IMG/VR virus record: IMGVR_UViG_3300021964_000073
Coordinates: 1-58,464 of that record
DNA from: a virus
DNA: 58,464 nt
Strand: one strand, 5' to 3'
Each line of letters opens with the position of its first letter. Position 1 is the stretch's first letter. Of the stretch, positions 43,301 to 49,411 are shown piece after piece. The position numbers and the translations under genes were made by a program. The notes under the pieces were generated by a model, which worked only from the letters and a program-made list of their open reading frames with translations, was not told the origin of the DNA and ran no database searches.

Positions 43301-43937
43301 GACTTCCATTAGCACCACTGTTTAAGCCGTGACCGATAACTTCTATGTTACCTGATCTATATTCAGTAATTGTTTTTGTGTATTCGGATCCATCAGTGGG
43401 TTCAGCTCTTACAAAATCTGCTCTATCTTCAAAAAGACCGTTAACACCATAATGTTGATCACTAAACTTTTTATCAATGACAAGGTCGTCTTGTGTAATT
43501 TGTGTACCATGTGTAGTATTAAACTGACTTACTGCTGTACTATCAGTTGCAATTTGCCCAATTCCATAAACAACGTTGCCACTTAGATGTCCACCTAACA
43601 CTGGAGCTGTGTCAGCACTAACATTAGCACCTACGTTATTAATAACAATTCTACCTTCTTGTGTACTGTCAACAGTAATACCTGTACCAGCTTGTAACTG
43701 GCGTTCAATAATTTCTGTACCTAATTGGTTAGTACCTAAAATAAAAGCCGCTCCTGGAGGGCTTGGTGTTAATGCATCTGGTGTGTCACTTAACGCTTTG
43801 AAAGTAATACTTCCGCCCTGTCCAAATACTGCATATAACTCTGTAAAGTTACCATTTGCTTTTCTAAAGGCTTCTCTAATACTGTCACCAGTACCGTCAT
43901 TACCTTCAACACCTAAGTAAATATCTTGTCTTGCCAT
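37374..43937 (-). CDS. Giant tail-fibre protein with G2-like C-terminal domain
   Basis: 2187 residues, the largest gene here. The N-terminus YLGVEGNDGTGDSIREAFRK then ANGNFTELYAVFG is the shared module. Long central beta-helical and repeat regions follow. The last 130 residues, YADLAENYLADAKYEFGTVV then FGGEQEITIT and GIVSENPAHLMN, match the peptidase G2-like or intramolecular chaperone-type domain found at fibre C-termini, which often trims itself after trimer folding. Self-cleavage is inferred. Confidence 0.85.
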   Translation of the reverse strand: MARQDIYLGVEGNDGTGDSIREAFRKANGNFTELYAVFGQGGSITFKALSDTPDALTPSPPGAAFILGTNQLGTEIIERQLQAGTGITVDSTQEGRIVINNVGANVSADTAPVLGGHLSGNVVYGIGQIATDSTAVSQFNTTHGTQITQDDLVIDKKFSDQHYGVNGLFEDRADFVRAEPTDGSEYTKTITEYRSGNIEVIGHGLNSGANGSPFQYKATDTVPTNLIADTIYYIRVVNENFVSLHTSKAEAQNNDNTTRVKVNINNGDTVVPVGTDTIVDNEYDSTLLGFWKNNESLPRESIVRRQGDRMTGALFLHDHPGDLAGTNTGITEDLQAATKFYVDNTSFASNVDLYVSTSGDDAQTNSPVGKEGRSLNYAFKTVGAAAQKAQTIIEASPLEPGAYIQTITYDQGEGISITNAVGVTTPYADAQPAIDIITKNKKFIAKEVLAFINTTYPNLEYADTNVVNPIAEAMLHENKDFIGTETVAWIDDQIANAGGSGIWNSFVYNSAKCKRDTIKIVDAMVHDIGRGGNIETRRMAKSYWSNNANRVFGQVQQTVAALNQTRDLILNNILAGVAYTPLQDPIVDTQRIFTETVEANLTARVTTLFAIITDVITNGLNDLPAPVQPTKSGNTCERDVESIVNGLLIDIGNGVNVNFHAIQSGVRYYGSPSSAKARISQGTQTIAAINQINTIIAQVVLQNNYTALQTLMQQKLDAGIAQPSLTVRNSISAKFDIITTIIQNGPASKPGLVEGSTYTIDFSNGSEDSVDQGVNTNVDILPGKVIRGKSSGAIGRIVKYSSGDSLGGTAYDRVEVVLQEAKVFELGEELEYGNFTRTKQIVINVETGIYYEDYPLKVPANVSIKGSDFRRCIIRPADRISQSPWINTYFYRDKLIDNLAVTARIGADLATAQTISFSGENDIGGLITVTPADNISPTSWAGAWFYTDNGAVGLIEQSDVGSTSFTVRLTVNRLPNLSDIASGAWHIKQTANYGYHYRQDPTDITSTPLNNKEIDVFLMNDATRLANMTFQGHGGFAQVLDPDGQILIKSPYMQVCGSFSQSVNEQAFRGGMYIDAFSGNLEMQIDSKTDNFTLNVSSAVGKGLRIRKPETPAPFFISGKRYQIDAVTNYDAEAGTATLLLNSLSNEGAGFDTAIASPIDIFTQTAGNRSMLANDYTQVNDLGYGLFVNNGALSEQVSTFTYYNHTAFMCNNGSIIRALNCSNSNGNYGLVSAGSDPNEEVDIVTTLRPMTQPVEGFTDATYTMPVGATSVYVTDCDYPPYNNSLLDVDDGTSNVQYEITNVSVVDGVTATGTKGSNLPVYRLTIGGDEGLAAVINNGDILAIRQNKNFLFDSVEPATTIRPSTAIIFDEQPTQVYRTISYNNQDSDNAALPSDQSQIVFDSGFDYLNLLLDNTYASDSTYAGAGTTMGATAGDRVLAITRISSTIDIDRINNADMIFTHDGKTFRVSNYTPRVDAGNGDYEYATVVINDVSGTDINSPATSAGLVSSIKFGGGTPQQRTIPLSLPAGENATITISISTLRANGHDFNDIGSGGFNESNYPGVIYGPPTKTPSQAAEVDERGKGRVFWVSTDQDGFFRVGKYFEVDQGTGTVTFAASIAISNLDGLGFRRGVRISEFSNDDLLSDADPQAVPTEFAVDEFINRRLHFQRDGTVVGLNRQLGPGVLARDGSTSLTGNLNAGSNQIANLADPRSDQPQDATTKSYVDGRTPFGTEAIGADIGNRATNDLLIYDGTTYDNATPAGDITISVANNIATFGITPGAIEDSDIAANAIIAQSKLLLNAATTRLNATGITQNDLGVASFNSLQFEDSNGWIYIKNAGLQFELFPDIPQNYVIGRTSAGAGQPDAVTFADVVNTGGTFSTTGQADSIVKTKSDGGIDGQSLYIDNYKIIDQTANTLNVTTPGGASIFDSVGTIPSNTTTTFAGSVDIGSVGVAPSTHQKNSSYGSNTDSTLNQSRLGVDWIYSSFIEAPGEKDASGTGIAIGAGTGFSDAGEVAIIANDNQPAITFQQTKFIPYTNGTYDIGSGTNAFGTIYGTATSAQYADLAENYLADAKYEFGTVVVFGGEQEITITNEKGNTRVAGIVSENPAHLMNSALDGEHVVPLALQGRVPCKVIGMVRKGDMLVTSAIEGYAIVNNSPGIGQVIGKAVGSKTDDGKGLVEVVVGRV

Positions 43938-43949
43938 TCTATTGCTCCG

Positions 43950-44306
43950 TTAACTAGGTATCTCTAATTTGTCCATATCAAAATTTACACTAACTCCACA
44001 TCCACATGAGCTTTGTGCGTTAGGATTTTGTATGTCAAACATTGAACCAAACACTTCTTTTTTGTAATCAATTGTCGTTCCAATTAAAAACATTATACTT
44101 GCTTGGCCTACTGCAAGTTTACCGTTACTAGTCTCTATAATTTCGTCGTCTTTTTCTAAATCATCGTTAGTCGATGTACCCCATGTATATTCAAAACCAG
44201 CACAGCCTCCGCCCTTCATGTTTAAAGTTACAGCGTCTATACCGTCTTTTTCACATAATTCGTTGATTTTTTCTTTAGCGTTGTCAGTTAATGCAAGTAT
44301 ACCCAT
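43950..44306 (-). CDS. HesB/IscA-type iron-sulfur carrier
   Basis: 118 residues. The three conserved Cys of A-type carriers are present: KGGGCAGFEYTW (Cys35) and SSCGCGVSVNF (Cys101 and Cys103). They bind an Fe-S cluster for delivery to client proteins; the phage FdxA ferredoxin is one possible client. A late promoter lies 21 bases upstream, so it is probably made late and may even be a virion-associated protein as suggested for other marine phages. Confidence 0.9.
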   Translation of the reverse strand: MGILALTDNAKEKINELCEKDGIDAVTLNMKGGGCAGFEYTWGTSTNDDLEKDDEIIETSNGKLAVGQASIMFLIGTTIDYKKEVFGSMFDIQNPNAQSSCGCGVSVNFDMDKLEIPS

Positions 44307-44326
44307 GGTTTTTCCTTATAACAAAT

Positions 44327-44334
44327 GTATTTAT
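44327..44334 (-). promoter_or_regulatory. T4-type late promoter for hesB
   Basis: Minus strand GATAAATAC, 21 bases before the hesB ATG. Confidence 0.65.
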
Positions 44335-44356
44335 CGTATGATTTTATAATCTTAAT

Positions 44357-44364
44357 GTAAATAT
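44357..44364 (+). promoter_or_regulatory. Possible late-type promoter at leaderless distance (plus strand)
   Basis: Plus strand GTAAATAT, four bases (AGTT), ATG at 44369: the same spacing as at the minus-strand leaderless late sites. A TATAAT at 44345-44350 is an alternative sigma70 -10, but no -35 is seen. Confidence 0.4.
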
Positions 44365-44368
44365 AGTT

Positions 44369-44656
44369 ATGTTTTTAAAAGAATATTCCATATCGAAGCG
44401 ACATGTACGTACTAGTAAGACAGGTAAAGAACATGCTTATAAACGTCAATTAACTATGTGTGTGTTTATATGTGATAATTGTGATGCACATTTTGAACGT
44501 GCAAGGGGCAGTATGGATCCTAAACGTTTAAGCAACAACTATTTTCATGTATGTGGAAATTGTGATAGTAAAGTTTTTGCACAACGCAAAGGTGTAGAAC
44601 GCAAGCAAGTATGGAACTTGCCTGCGTCAAGTAATCTGCCTATTGGTAAATTTTAG
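44369..44656 (+). CDS. Zinc-ribbon protein conserved in marine T4-like phages
   Basis: 95 residues, one of two plus-strand genes. Two CxxC pairs, FICDNCDAHF and HVCGNCDSKVF, about 25 residues apart, form a probable zinc ribbon; the N-terminus is basic (KRHVRTSKTGKEHAYKRQ). This layout resembles small HNH-like or nucleic-acid-binding proteins, but no HNH His is clear. There is no Shine-Dalgarno. Its end overlaps the convergent 53-codon gene by 4 bases. Confidence 0.7.
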   Translation: MFLKEYSISKRHVRTSKTGKEHAYKRQLTMCVFICDNCDAHFERARGSMDPKRLSNNYFHVCGNCDSKVFAQRKGVERKQVWNLPASSNLPIGKF

Positions 44657-44814
44657 TCTTTCTTCCAGATAGTCCATGCGCCGTATGCAATAGCAAGTCC
44701 AGCCGCAATTTTAGCTAATGGTGCTAAAAATAATACCATTAGTCCTAATGCTATCAAAGCCGCGCCATCCCAAGATGTACGCTCTTTCATTCTTGATTTA
44801 ATCCAAGTTCTCAT
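44653..44814 (-). CDS. 53-aa membrane protein
   Basis: A 53-codon gene beginning MRTWIKSRMKERTSWDGAAL with two hydrophobic stretches (LIALGLMVLFLAPLAKIAA, then GLAIAYGAWTIW) and basic ends. AGGGAAA lies before the ATG, and it starts 2 bases after the upstream gene. It could be a small holin-like or membrane-adaptor protein; the role is unknown. Confidence 0.65.
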   Translation of the reverse strand: MRTWIKSRMKERTSWDGAALIALGLMVLFLAPLAKIAAGLAIAYGAWTIWKKD

Positions 44815-44816
44815 AA

Positions 44817-45098
44817 TTATTTCCCTCTATTCTGCAAATTTGTGATACTACTGTCGTGTCTAGACAATTTACGTTCTAGTACGCTAATAGCTGATCTTTG
44901 CTTACGGAGTTGTTCTTCTAAACTTTGTACATAACGCAGGGTTGGTATTTGCTGTTGAGCACCATCTTCTCCCAACATTGTTAAATGATCAACACCTTGT
45001 CCTTTTAGTCCACCTGTAACCCTATTAGGATTTTTATCAGATGATGACTGGCTCGGGCTCGGTGCTTTTCTGCCGTACATTTTGTTTAAATAACTCAT
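44817..45098 (-). CDS. Small protein with C-terminal coiled coil
   Basis: 93 residues. A Ser/Pro-rich N-terminal half is followed by a coiled coil (YVQSLEEQLRKQRSAISVLE). A late promoter lies 17 bases upstream, inside the end of the UvdE gene, which it overlaps by 62 bases. Possibly a small structural or assembly protein. Confidence 0.6.
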   Translation of the reverse strand: MSYLNKMYGRKAPSPSQSSSDKNPNRVTGGLKGQGVDHLTMLGEDGAQQQIPTLRYVQSLEEQLRKQRSAISVLERKLSRHDSSITNLQNRGK

Positions 45099-46131
45099 TA
45101 TGTTTCTCCGTATTGTATTTATGTAGAGCGATACTGGCTAGGTTCTTACATTTGGATTCACACATAATGTCTGCATACGGCAAAAATGACAATGCATAGT
45201 CGTTAACAGCATTGTTTGGATAGTAATCACTGTGTGCTCTTAGTTTGCCTTTCTTATGTCCTGCTTCTAGTAGTGCTGGAAAGTCGGGCATTGTATCGTG
45301 TGCAAAGCCTTCGGGTAGTGCTTCGTCTCTACTGTATGAATAATGTATTACAGGTCGTACGCCTCGCCATGAATCTATTACACGAGCAAATCTATCGTCG
45401 GTGGGATGTATATATTCACCTTCGCGGCACCAGTGATGGTGTATGTCAAGTACGAGAGCACAGGTGTCGACAAGTTCGAGGCTGTCTTGGATGCCCCATT
45501 TGTTTTCGTCGTTTTCGATCGTAATAGAGTTTCTCGCTTCTTGAGATAATCTTGTGTTAACTGCGTGTTTGATACCGGCTGGACCTTGCCTACCGGATAT
45601 ATGGACGTTGCATTTAAAGTCTTGGAATGAGCGTCCATAGCCCATCCACCTGATGACATCGGTGTGATATTCAAATTCTTCTACGCTCCTATCTACAATT
45701 TCGGGGTTGTCGCTCGCAAGTACAGTAAATTGGCCTGGGTGCATCGATAGTCGGACATCGAGGGCTCTTGCCGTTTCTCCGACTTTTGCGAACTCTCGTT
45801 CTGCGTAGGCAACAACGTCAGGACGCTTCCAATAATAGCACCAATCACGCTGGGTATAAACAGGAAGTACATCAGAACCCAATCGTACCATCCGTAATTC
45901 AGTTGGAAGAGATCCCACATATTCAATCAACCTTTTGTATGACGCAATGTTATGGACCATAATGTCCCACAAGCGTTCTTCAGCAACATCACGTGTCTGT
46001 CTGTTAAGCCACTGTACTGTTGTGCTACGAGTATTTAGCGGTCGCTGAATTTCTTCTAGTAGTTTCTTCTTCTGCGTTTGATCTGGGTGCATGTACTTAC
46101 ATGCGAAGCCTATACGTTTTATATCATTCAT
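45037..46131 (-). CDS. uvdE: UV damage endonuclease UvdE/UvsE
   Basis: 364 residues from the ATG at 46131. Family landmarks: IKRIGFACKYMHPDQ at the start, VRLSMHPGQFTVL, CNVHISGR, SITIENDENKW and LVLDIHHHWC, which supply the metal-binding His, Glu and Asp of a TIM-barrel endonuclease. It nicks DNA 5' of UV photoproducts. The sigma70 -10 ends six bases before this ATG and there is no Shine-Dalgarno, which supports this start and a leaderless mRNA. Longer in-frame starts lie upstream of the promoter. Confidence 0.93.
   Translation of the reverse strand: MNDIKRIGFACKYMHPDQTQKKKLLEEIQRPLNTRSTTVQWLNRQTRDVAEERLWDIMVHNIASYKRLIEYVGSLPTELRMVRLGSDVLPVYTQRDWCYYWKRPDVVAYAEREFAKVGETARALDVRLSMHPGQFTVLASDNPEIVDRSVEEFEYHTDVIRWMGYGRSFQDFKCNVHISGRQGPAGIKHAVNTRLSQEARNSITIENDENKWGIQDSLELVDTCALVLDIHHHWCREGEYIHPTDDRFARVIDSWRGVRPVIHYSYSRDEALPEGFAHDTMPDFPALLEAGHKKGKLRAHSDYYPNNAVNDYALSFLPYADIMCESKCKNLASIALHKYNTEKHNELFKQNVRQKSTEPEPVII
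45115..45122 (-). promoter_or_regulatory. T4-type late promoter
   Basis: Minus strand CATAAATAC, 17 bases before the ATG at 45098. Confidence 0.6.
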
Positions 46132-46137
46132 AGTGTT

Positions 46138-46166
46138 ATTATAGTGCCTTTTGTTAAGTTTGTCAA
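46138..46166 (-). promoter_or_regulatory. Sigma70 promoter for uvdE at leaderless distance
   Basis: Minus strand TTGACA, 17 bases, TATAAT (perfect hexamers), six bases, ATG at 46131. Confidence 0.85.
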
Positions 46167-46172
46167 TAGTAA

Positions 46173-47030
46173 TTAAACCCAATTCTTTGTAACCCATGAA
46201 TCATTACAATCGTGAGGATGTGGTTCACCATGGAATACAGCAATAGCAGTCTGGTCTTTGATTATAGGTGGCTTATCTTCTTTAAAGTTTCGTTTACCGT
46301 CTATCCTAATAAGATCTCTTCGATCTCGCATTTCCCATTTATAACTTTGTATCCATTCATCTGGCCACCAAACAAAATCATCTCGTTTGGTTTGATCGTG
46401 TATATAATCTTGGTCACCATGCATTCTATGTATATAATGTTTAGGATGTCTAGCAAACTCGTCGTATAGATAATGCATAGTACCTGTTTGATAACGGAAC
46501 ACACTACTGTTCATCTTCTTCCAGTCAGACCGTAACGACCTATTAAAGTCTCTTATGATGCAAAACTTTTCTGGATTAAATGTAAACAGTTTGTCTATGT
46601 TTCTAAAGACTATAACGTCTAAATCCATATACAATATGTTTCCTTTAACTGGAAGATTTTTATTAAAGAACATCGGCTTATACCACCAACCATGTGCTTC
46701 GCTAAGTGCAGGTAAAGGATATGTAACAATTGATTTGTCAATACCAGTAGTGTCTTCTGTAAAACAAACAAATGTGTACGGTATGGTAAGATTACGTTTT
46801 ACCATTCTTGCTAACGTGTTTACGTATTCAGGTCCGTACTTCTTTCCGTGCTTTAAACAAACAACATAGTTTTCTGTTTCGCCTTTTGCAATAGCAAAGG
46901 CTTCACTTTCATCAACTGTAGGTTTAGGTTGCGATTTTGCAAGTTTGGCAAGTTCTTTATCTTGCCTACGCTGTTCGCGAATTACTTTCCACTGTTCTTT
47001 TGTGTATTGTCGTTTATCAATCTTAGCCAT
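46173..47030 (-). CDS. GT-A-like glycosyltransferase
   Basis: 285 residues from the ATG at 47030; a longer frame runs well into queD. NILYMDLDVIVFRNIDKLF has the DxD motif that binds metal and sugar-nucleotide, and MHGDQDYIHD and VFHGEPHPHD lie at positions typical of GT8-like enzymes. The first 45 residues form a basic helix. It may glycosylate a host surface sugar or a phage protein. It overlaps queD by 8 bases and should be transcribed from the queD promoter. Confidence 0.72.
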   Translation of the reverse strand: MAKIDKRQYTKEQWKVIREQRRQDKELAKLAKSQPKPTVDESEAFAIAKGETENYVVCLKHGKKYGPEYVNTLARMVKRNLTIPYTFVCFTEDTTGIDKSIVTYPLPALSEAHGWWYKPMFFNKNLPVKGNILYMDLDVIVFRNIDKLFTFNPEKFCIIRDFNRSLRSDWKKMNSSVFRYQTGTMHYLYDEFARHPKHYIHRMHGDQDYIHDQTKRDDFVWWPDEWIQSYKWEMRDRRDLIRIDGKRNFKEDKPPIIKDQTAIAVFHGEPHPHDCNDSWVTKNWV

Positions 47031-47499
47031 TAAATCTAATCTTCTGTGATTCGAATGGAGTATAGATTGCACTATTTGCTCCATGCTCAGCACACTCGAC
47101 AGATTCAACCCAACAACGATCGTCAGTTGCTTCTCTAATCAATTTGTCTGCAAAATTAAATGCGTGTTCTGCAAACTTCTCTGCACCAACACCGTCAAAC
47201 TCTCTTACTTCACACAATCCTTTTTCTTGTAGATCATAAAAGTCTTGTTTGTGTGGGTCGTTAATGTCTACACAAGTCTTGTGATCAAAACTATCTTCAA
47301 GCCATGCTTTAACTTGTTTCAAGCCGCCAAAGTCTACTGCCCAATTTTTATTATCTAGTTTTGCACATCCAAAAGTAAATTTAAATTGCAAACTGTATCC
47401 ATGTAGCAGATGACAGTGTGAATGATCTGCGTTAGGTTGTCTAAAGACTGCTGAAAGTCCTATGTTGTGTCCGTATGTTTTTGTGCTATAATAAGCCAT
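47023..47499 (-). CDS. queD: QueD/6-pyruvoyl-tetrahydropterin synthase-like enzyme
   Basis: 158 residues of the T-fold family. HSHCHLLHGYSLQFKF carries the catalytic Cys region and zinc-site His, NWAVDFGGLK and DSFDHKTCV follow, and VESVECAEHGANSAIYTPF ends the active site. QueD makes 6-carboxy-tetrahydropterin on the way to preQ0 and queuosine. The usual HGH is HGY here, a variant I associate with a subgroup of bacterial and phage proteins. AGGAG lies before the ATG, and the 5' leader can form a pseudoknot like a preQ1 switch. Confidence 0.85.
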   Translation of the reverse strand: MAYYSTKTYGHNIGLSAVFRQPNADHSHCHLLHGYSLQFKFTFGCAKLDNKNWAVDFGGLKQVKAWLEDSFDHKTCVDINDPHKQDFYDLQEKGLCEVREFDGVGAEKFAEHAFNFADKLIREATDDRCWVESVECAEHGANSAIYTPFESQKIRFNG

Positions 47500-47516
47500 A
47501 TTATTCTCCTATATAA

Positions 47517-47552
47517 TAGCGGCAGAATTAGGAGGGTTGACGCTAAGTCCTC
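47517..47552 (-). promoter_or_regulatory. Candidate preQ1-like riboswitch (H-type pseudoknot) in queD leader
   Basis: In the transcript, GAGG (47552-47549) can pair with CCUC (47535-47532), and loop bases UAGCG (47545-47541) can pair with CGCUA (47521-47517), giving an H-type pseudoknot. The GAGG...UAGC...ACCCUC order recalls the preQ1-I class, although the A-rich tail of that class is missing. The Shine-Dalgarno AGGAG begins 7 bases after the second helix. Folded by eye only. Confidence 0.45.
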
Positions 47553-47567
47553 TTTGTTAATGTACTT

Positions 47568-47596
47568 ATTATACTATAAATTGTCTAGCGTGTCAA
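47568..47596 (-). promoter_or_regulatory. Sigma70 promoter for queD-glycosyltransferase unit
   Basis: Minus strand TTGACA, 17 bases, TATAAT (perfect hexamers). It gives a leader of about 60 bases before the queD ATG, enough for the pseudoknot. Confidence 0.85.
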
Positions 47597-48116
47597 CCGA
47601 AACGTTTGGAAAATCCCAGTCTTTTGGTAACTTCCAATCAGCTGTGTTTAGTATTGTATATTGTTTTTCTTTGTAAGTGTCGAAAATTCGTGCAAGTTGG
47701 TATATCCAATAACTAGGATCTACATCTTTTGTATTGTAATTAGGAGTAGCTCTATATATATTTCCTTTGTACAAGTCAAACCCAATTAAGCATATACTAT
47801 TACTTAACTGTGATCCTAGTAATACTGCGTATGGACCACTCCCCCAATTAATAGGTTCGTCTTGTCGTTGTTTACCTTTGTAAGGAAGATCTGGAACTGA
47901 GTGTAAACTAGGATGGTTAAATGCTAGTTTCCATCGTTGTCTTGTGTAAATTGGATTAATGTTTTTAGCAATAGATTCTTTGACCATTCTTTTATCACAG
48001 GCTACAAGATAATCAACCTTGTAATCTCTACATATTGCATTACACCCTATTTTTGTACCGGCGTATTTGTTAAGGTCAATCCCTTTGCGACTTTCGCCGT
48101 TGCCAATTACTAACAT
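47574..48116 (-). CDS. DUF115/GT42-like protein
   Basis: 180 residues. MLVIGNGESRKGIDLNKYAG at the start, a Asn/Cys segment GCNAICRDYKVDYLV, and WGSGPYAVLLGSQL followed by ICLIGFDLYKG match the layout of the DUF115 / sialyltransferase-like Rossmann proteins (GNGxS near the N-terminus, SGxxA and GxDxY later). A glycan-related role with the nearby glycosyltransferase is plausible. There is no Shine-Dalgarno; a degenerate late motif (48119-48126) lies just before the ATG. Confidence 0.6.
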   Translation of the reverse strand: MLVIGNGESRKGIDLNKYAGTKIGCNAICRDYKVDYLVACDKRMVKESIAKNINPIYTRQRWKLAFNHPSLHSVPDLPYKGKQRQDEPINWGSGPYAVLLGSQLSNSICLIGFDLYKGNIYRATPNYNTKDVDPSYWIYQLARIFDTYKEKQYTILNTADWKLPKDWDFPNVSVDTLDNL

Positions 48117-48118
48117 AA

Positions 48119-48126
48119 ATTTATTT
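48119..48126 (-). promoter_or_regulatory. Degenerate late promoter near start codon
   Basis: Minus strand CTAAATAA shortly before the ATG at 48116. It fits the leaderless pattern if GCTAAATA is read as the T4 octamer, followed by five bases and the ATG, but the match is weak. Confidence 0.25.
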
Positions 48127-48598
48127 AGCGTGGGTCAACTACTAGTAAAATATTATCGTATGTTTGAGTTTTTTCTGTTTGGAATATCATATGATTACAA
48201 GTGAACACACCTGTCATACTAACACGATATTCTCCACCTATAATCATATCGTTTGGAACAGCCATGCTCCATTGATTAGGAATAGCTTCTCCGGGGCGTG
48301 TGTTGCGAGTGTATTGTTTTGTAAACTTGTCTAATCTATGCGTATGTCCATCTTTATGATATGCTGTGCCATATACTTGTGTACTGGCGCACTCGTGCTT
48401 CTTAGTACCTATCATTATAAACTCTATGTCGTCATGCTTTTCAATTGGATTATTTACTACTTCAATTTTAACATCTTGGAATACAAAAGCATTATCAAAA
48501 CTCATATACATTATTCCTAATGTTATAAGTGTCACCATACTTAGTCCGCTGATTACATTAGCCATTGCCTTAACTATTATATACCTTTTATTCGTCAT
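48125..48598 (-). CDS. Single-span membrane protein with extracytoplasmic domain
   Basis: 157 residues: one N-terminal membrane segment (ISGLSMVTLITLGIMYMSF) and a beta-rich domain of about 115 residues with two Cys (KKHECASTQ and GVFTCNHM) that could form a disulfide in the periplasm. It overlaps the upstream membrane gene by 11 bases. Function unknown. Confidence 0.6.
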   Translation of the reverse strand: MTNKRYIIVKAMANVISGLSMVTLITLGIMYMSFDNAFVFQDVKIEVVNNPIEKHDDIEFIMIGTKKHECASTQVYGTAYHKDGHTHRLDKFTKQYTRNTRPGEAIPNQWSMAVPNDMIIGGEYRVSMTGVFTCNHMIFQTEKTQTYDNILLVVDPR

Positions 48599-48911
48599 TT
48601 TTTAAGTCCTTAACTTCTTTGGTTACCGCAATGAATTCAGAACGTACTTCTTGTAAATTTTTGCTTGCCCTATTGAGTGTTTTAACTAAGTGTCTTATAG
48701 TGTATATAGTCCAAAACCACCAAGTTACTGCTGTTACAGCAAACAGTCCGAGACCCACCCAGAATGCTTGCTCAAAGTCTATTACGCCTGTTGTTACTAA
48801 TATTAGATTGATCACTAGAAATACTGTTGGCACTAGTCGTGCGAACAGGTCCCAGCGTTCAACCTGAGCCTCAATGTTGTTTATATTTGCCTGTTTTTGT
48901 GTTTTATTCAT
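48588..48911 (-). CDS. Two-span membrane protein with coiled-coil tail
   Basis: 107 residues. Two membrane spans (LVPTVFLVINLILVTTGVI and FWVGLGLFAVTAVTWWFW) are followed by a charged coiled coil. AGGGAG is found before the start. Membrane adaptor or superinfection-related roles are possible but unproven. Confidence 0.6.
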   Translation of the reverse strand: MNKTQKQANINNIEAQVERWDLFARLVPTVFLVINLILVTTGVIDFEQAFWVGLGLFAVTAVTWWFWTIYTIRHLVKTLNRASKNLQEVRSEFIAVTKEVKDLKNDE

Positions 48912-48968
48912 TCGTGATTTCTCCCTTAATAGAATTCATAACAAATTCCATATACTTTTTAGTACAAT

Positions 48969-48976
48969 GTATTTAA
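48969..48976 (-). promoter_or_regulatory. Possible late promoter variant
   Basis: Minus strand TTAAATAC, 57 bases before the ATG at 48911, in the 95-base stretch after the fibre gene. One base off the recurrent motif. Confidence 0.35.
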
Positions 48977-49006
48977 ATTTATTTTTGGGTTTATTAAATG
49001 TTTGCT

Positions 49007-49411
49007 TTATGTAGCAATTAGTCCGAATGGTTTCCATTCGCCGGGTGTACCAGTTCTAATACAAACCCATCCAACATAACCACCTATTGTTGCTTGGTTA
49101 TTCCAAACAATATCGCCCTGATTATATGTTCCAGTTTCTGGAATAATATTTGACGATTGCATTTTAATATTATCAAATGATATAGCACCGTTTGACATAA
49201 AAGAAACATCACTAGGTATGTTGTTTACACCAATTGCAATCTTTCCATCTACATGTAAATTTTCTTGTACGCACACCTTGCCGTCTGACGTTACGTTTAA
49301 TGGACGATTGTCGCCTATTTGTGTTAAAAGAGTTTCAACAGCATCACCTAGATTAACAAGTCCTTCACTCATCTGTGTTAATACATTTGCATCTAAACTA
49401 ACTAGTTTCAT
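49007..49411 (-). CDS. Short fibre-like protein with shared C-terminal domain
   Basis: 134 residues. The C-terminal 45 residues (GTYNQGDIVWNNQATIGGYV, then GWVCIRTGTPGEWKPFG) are closely similar to the end of the upstream 356-residue protein. The N-terminal 30 residues are helical. TAATG joins the two genes, which probably arose by duplication and should act in the same fibre or whisker. Confidence 0.68.
   Translation of the reverse strand: MKLVSLDANVLTQMSEGLVNLGDAVETLLTQIGDNRPLNVTSDGKVCVQENLHVDGKIAIGVNNIPSDVSFMSNGAISFDNIKMQSSNIIPETGTYNQGDIVWNNQATIGGYVGWVCIRTGTPGEWKPFGLIAT

Noticed and set aside
46132-46197. Longer start for uvdE
   Set aside because: It would begin upstream of a perfect promoter whose start falls at 46131, and the family begins near IKRIGFACKY.
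47030-47108. Longer start for the glycosyltransferase gene
   Set aside because: The extension lies inside the coding end of queD and has no ribosome site; MAKIDKRQ at 47030 fits better.
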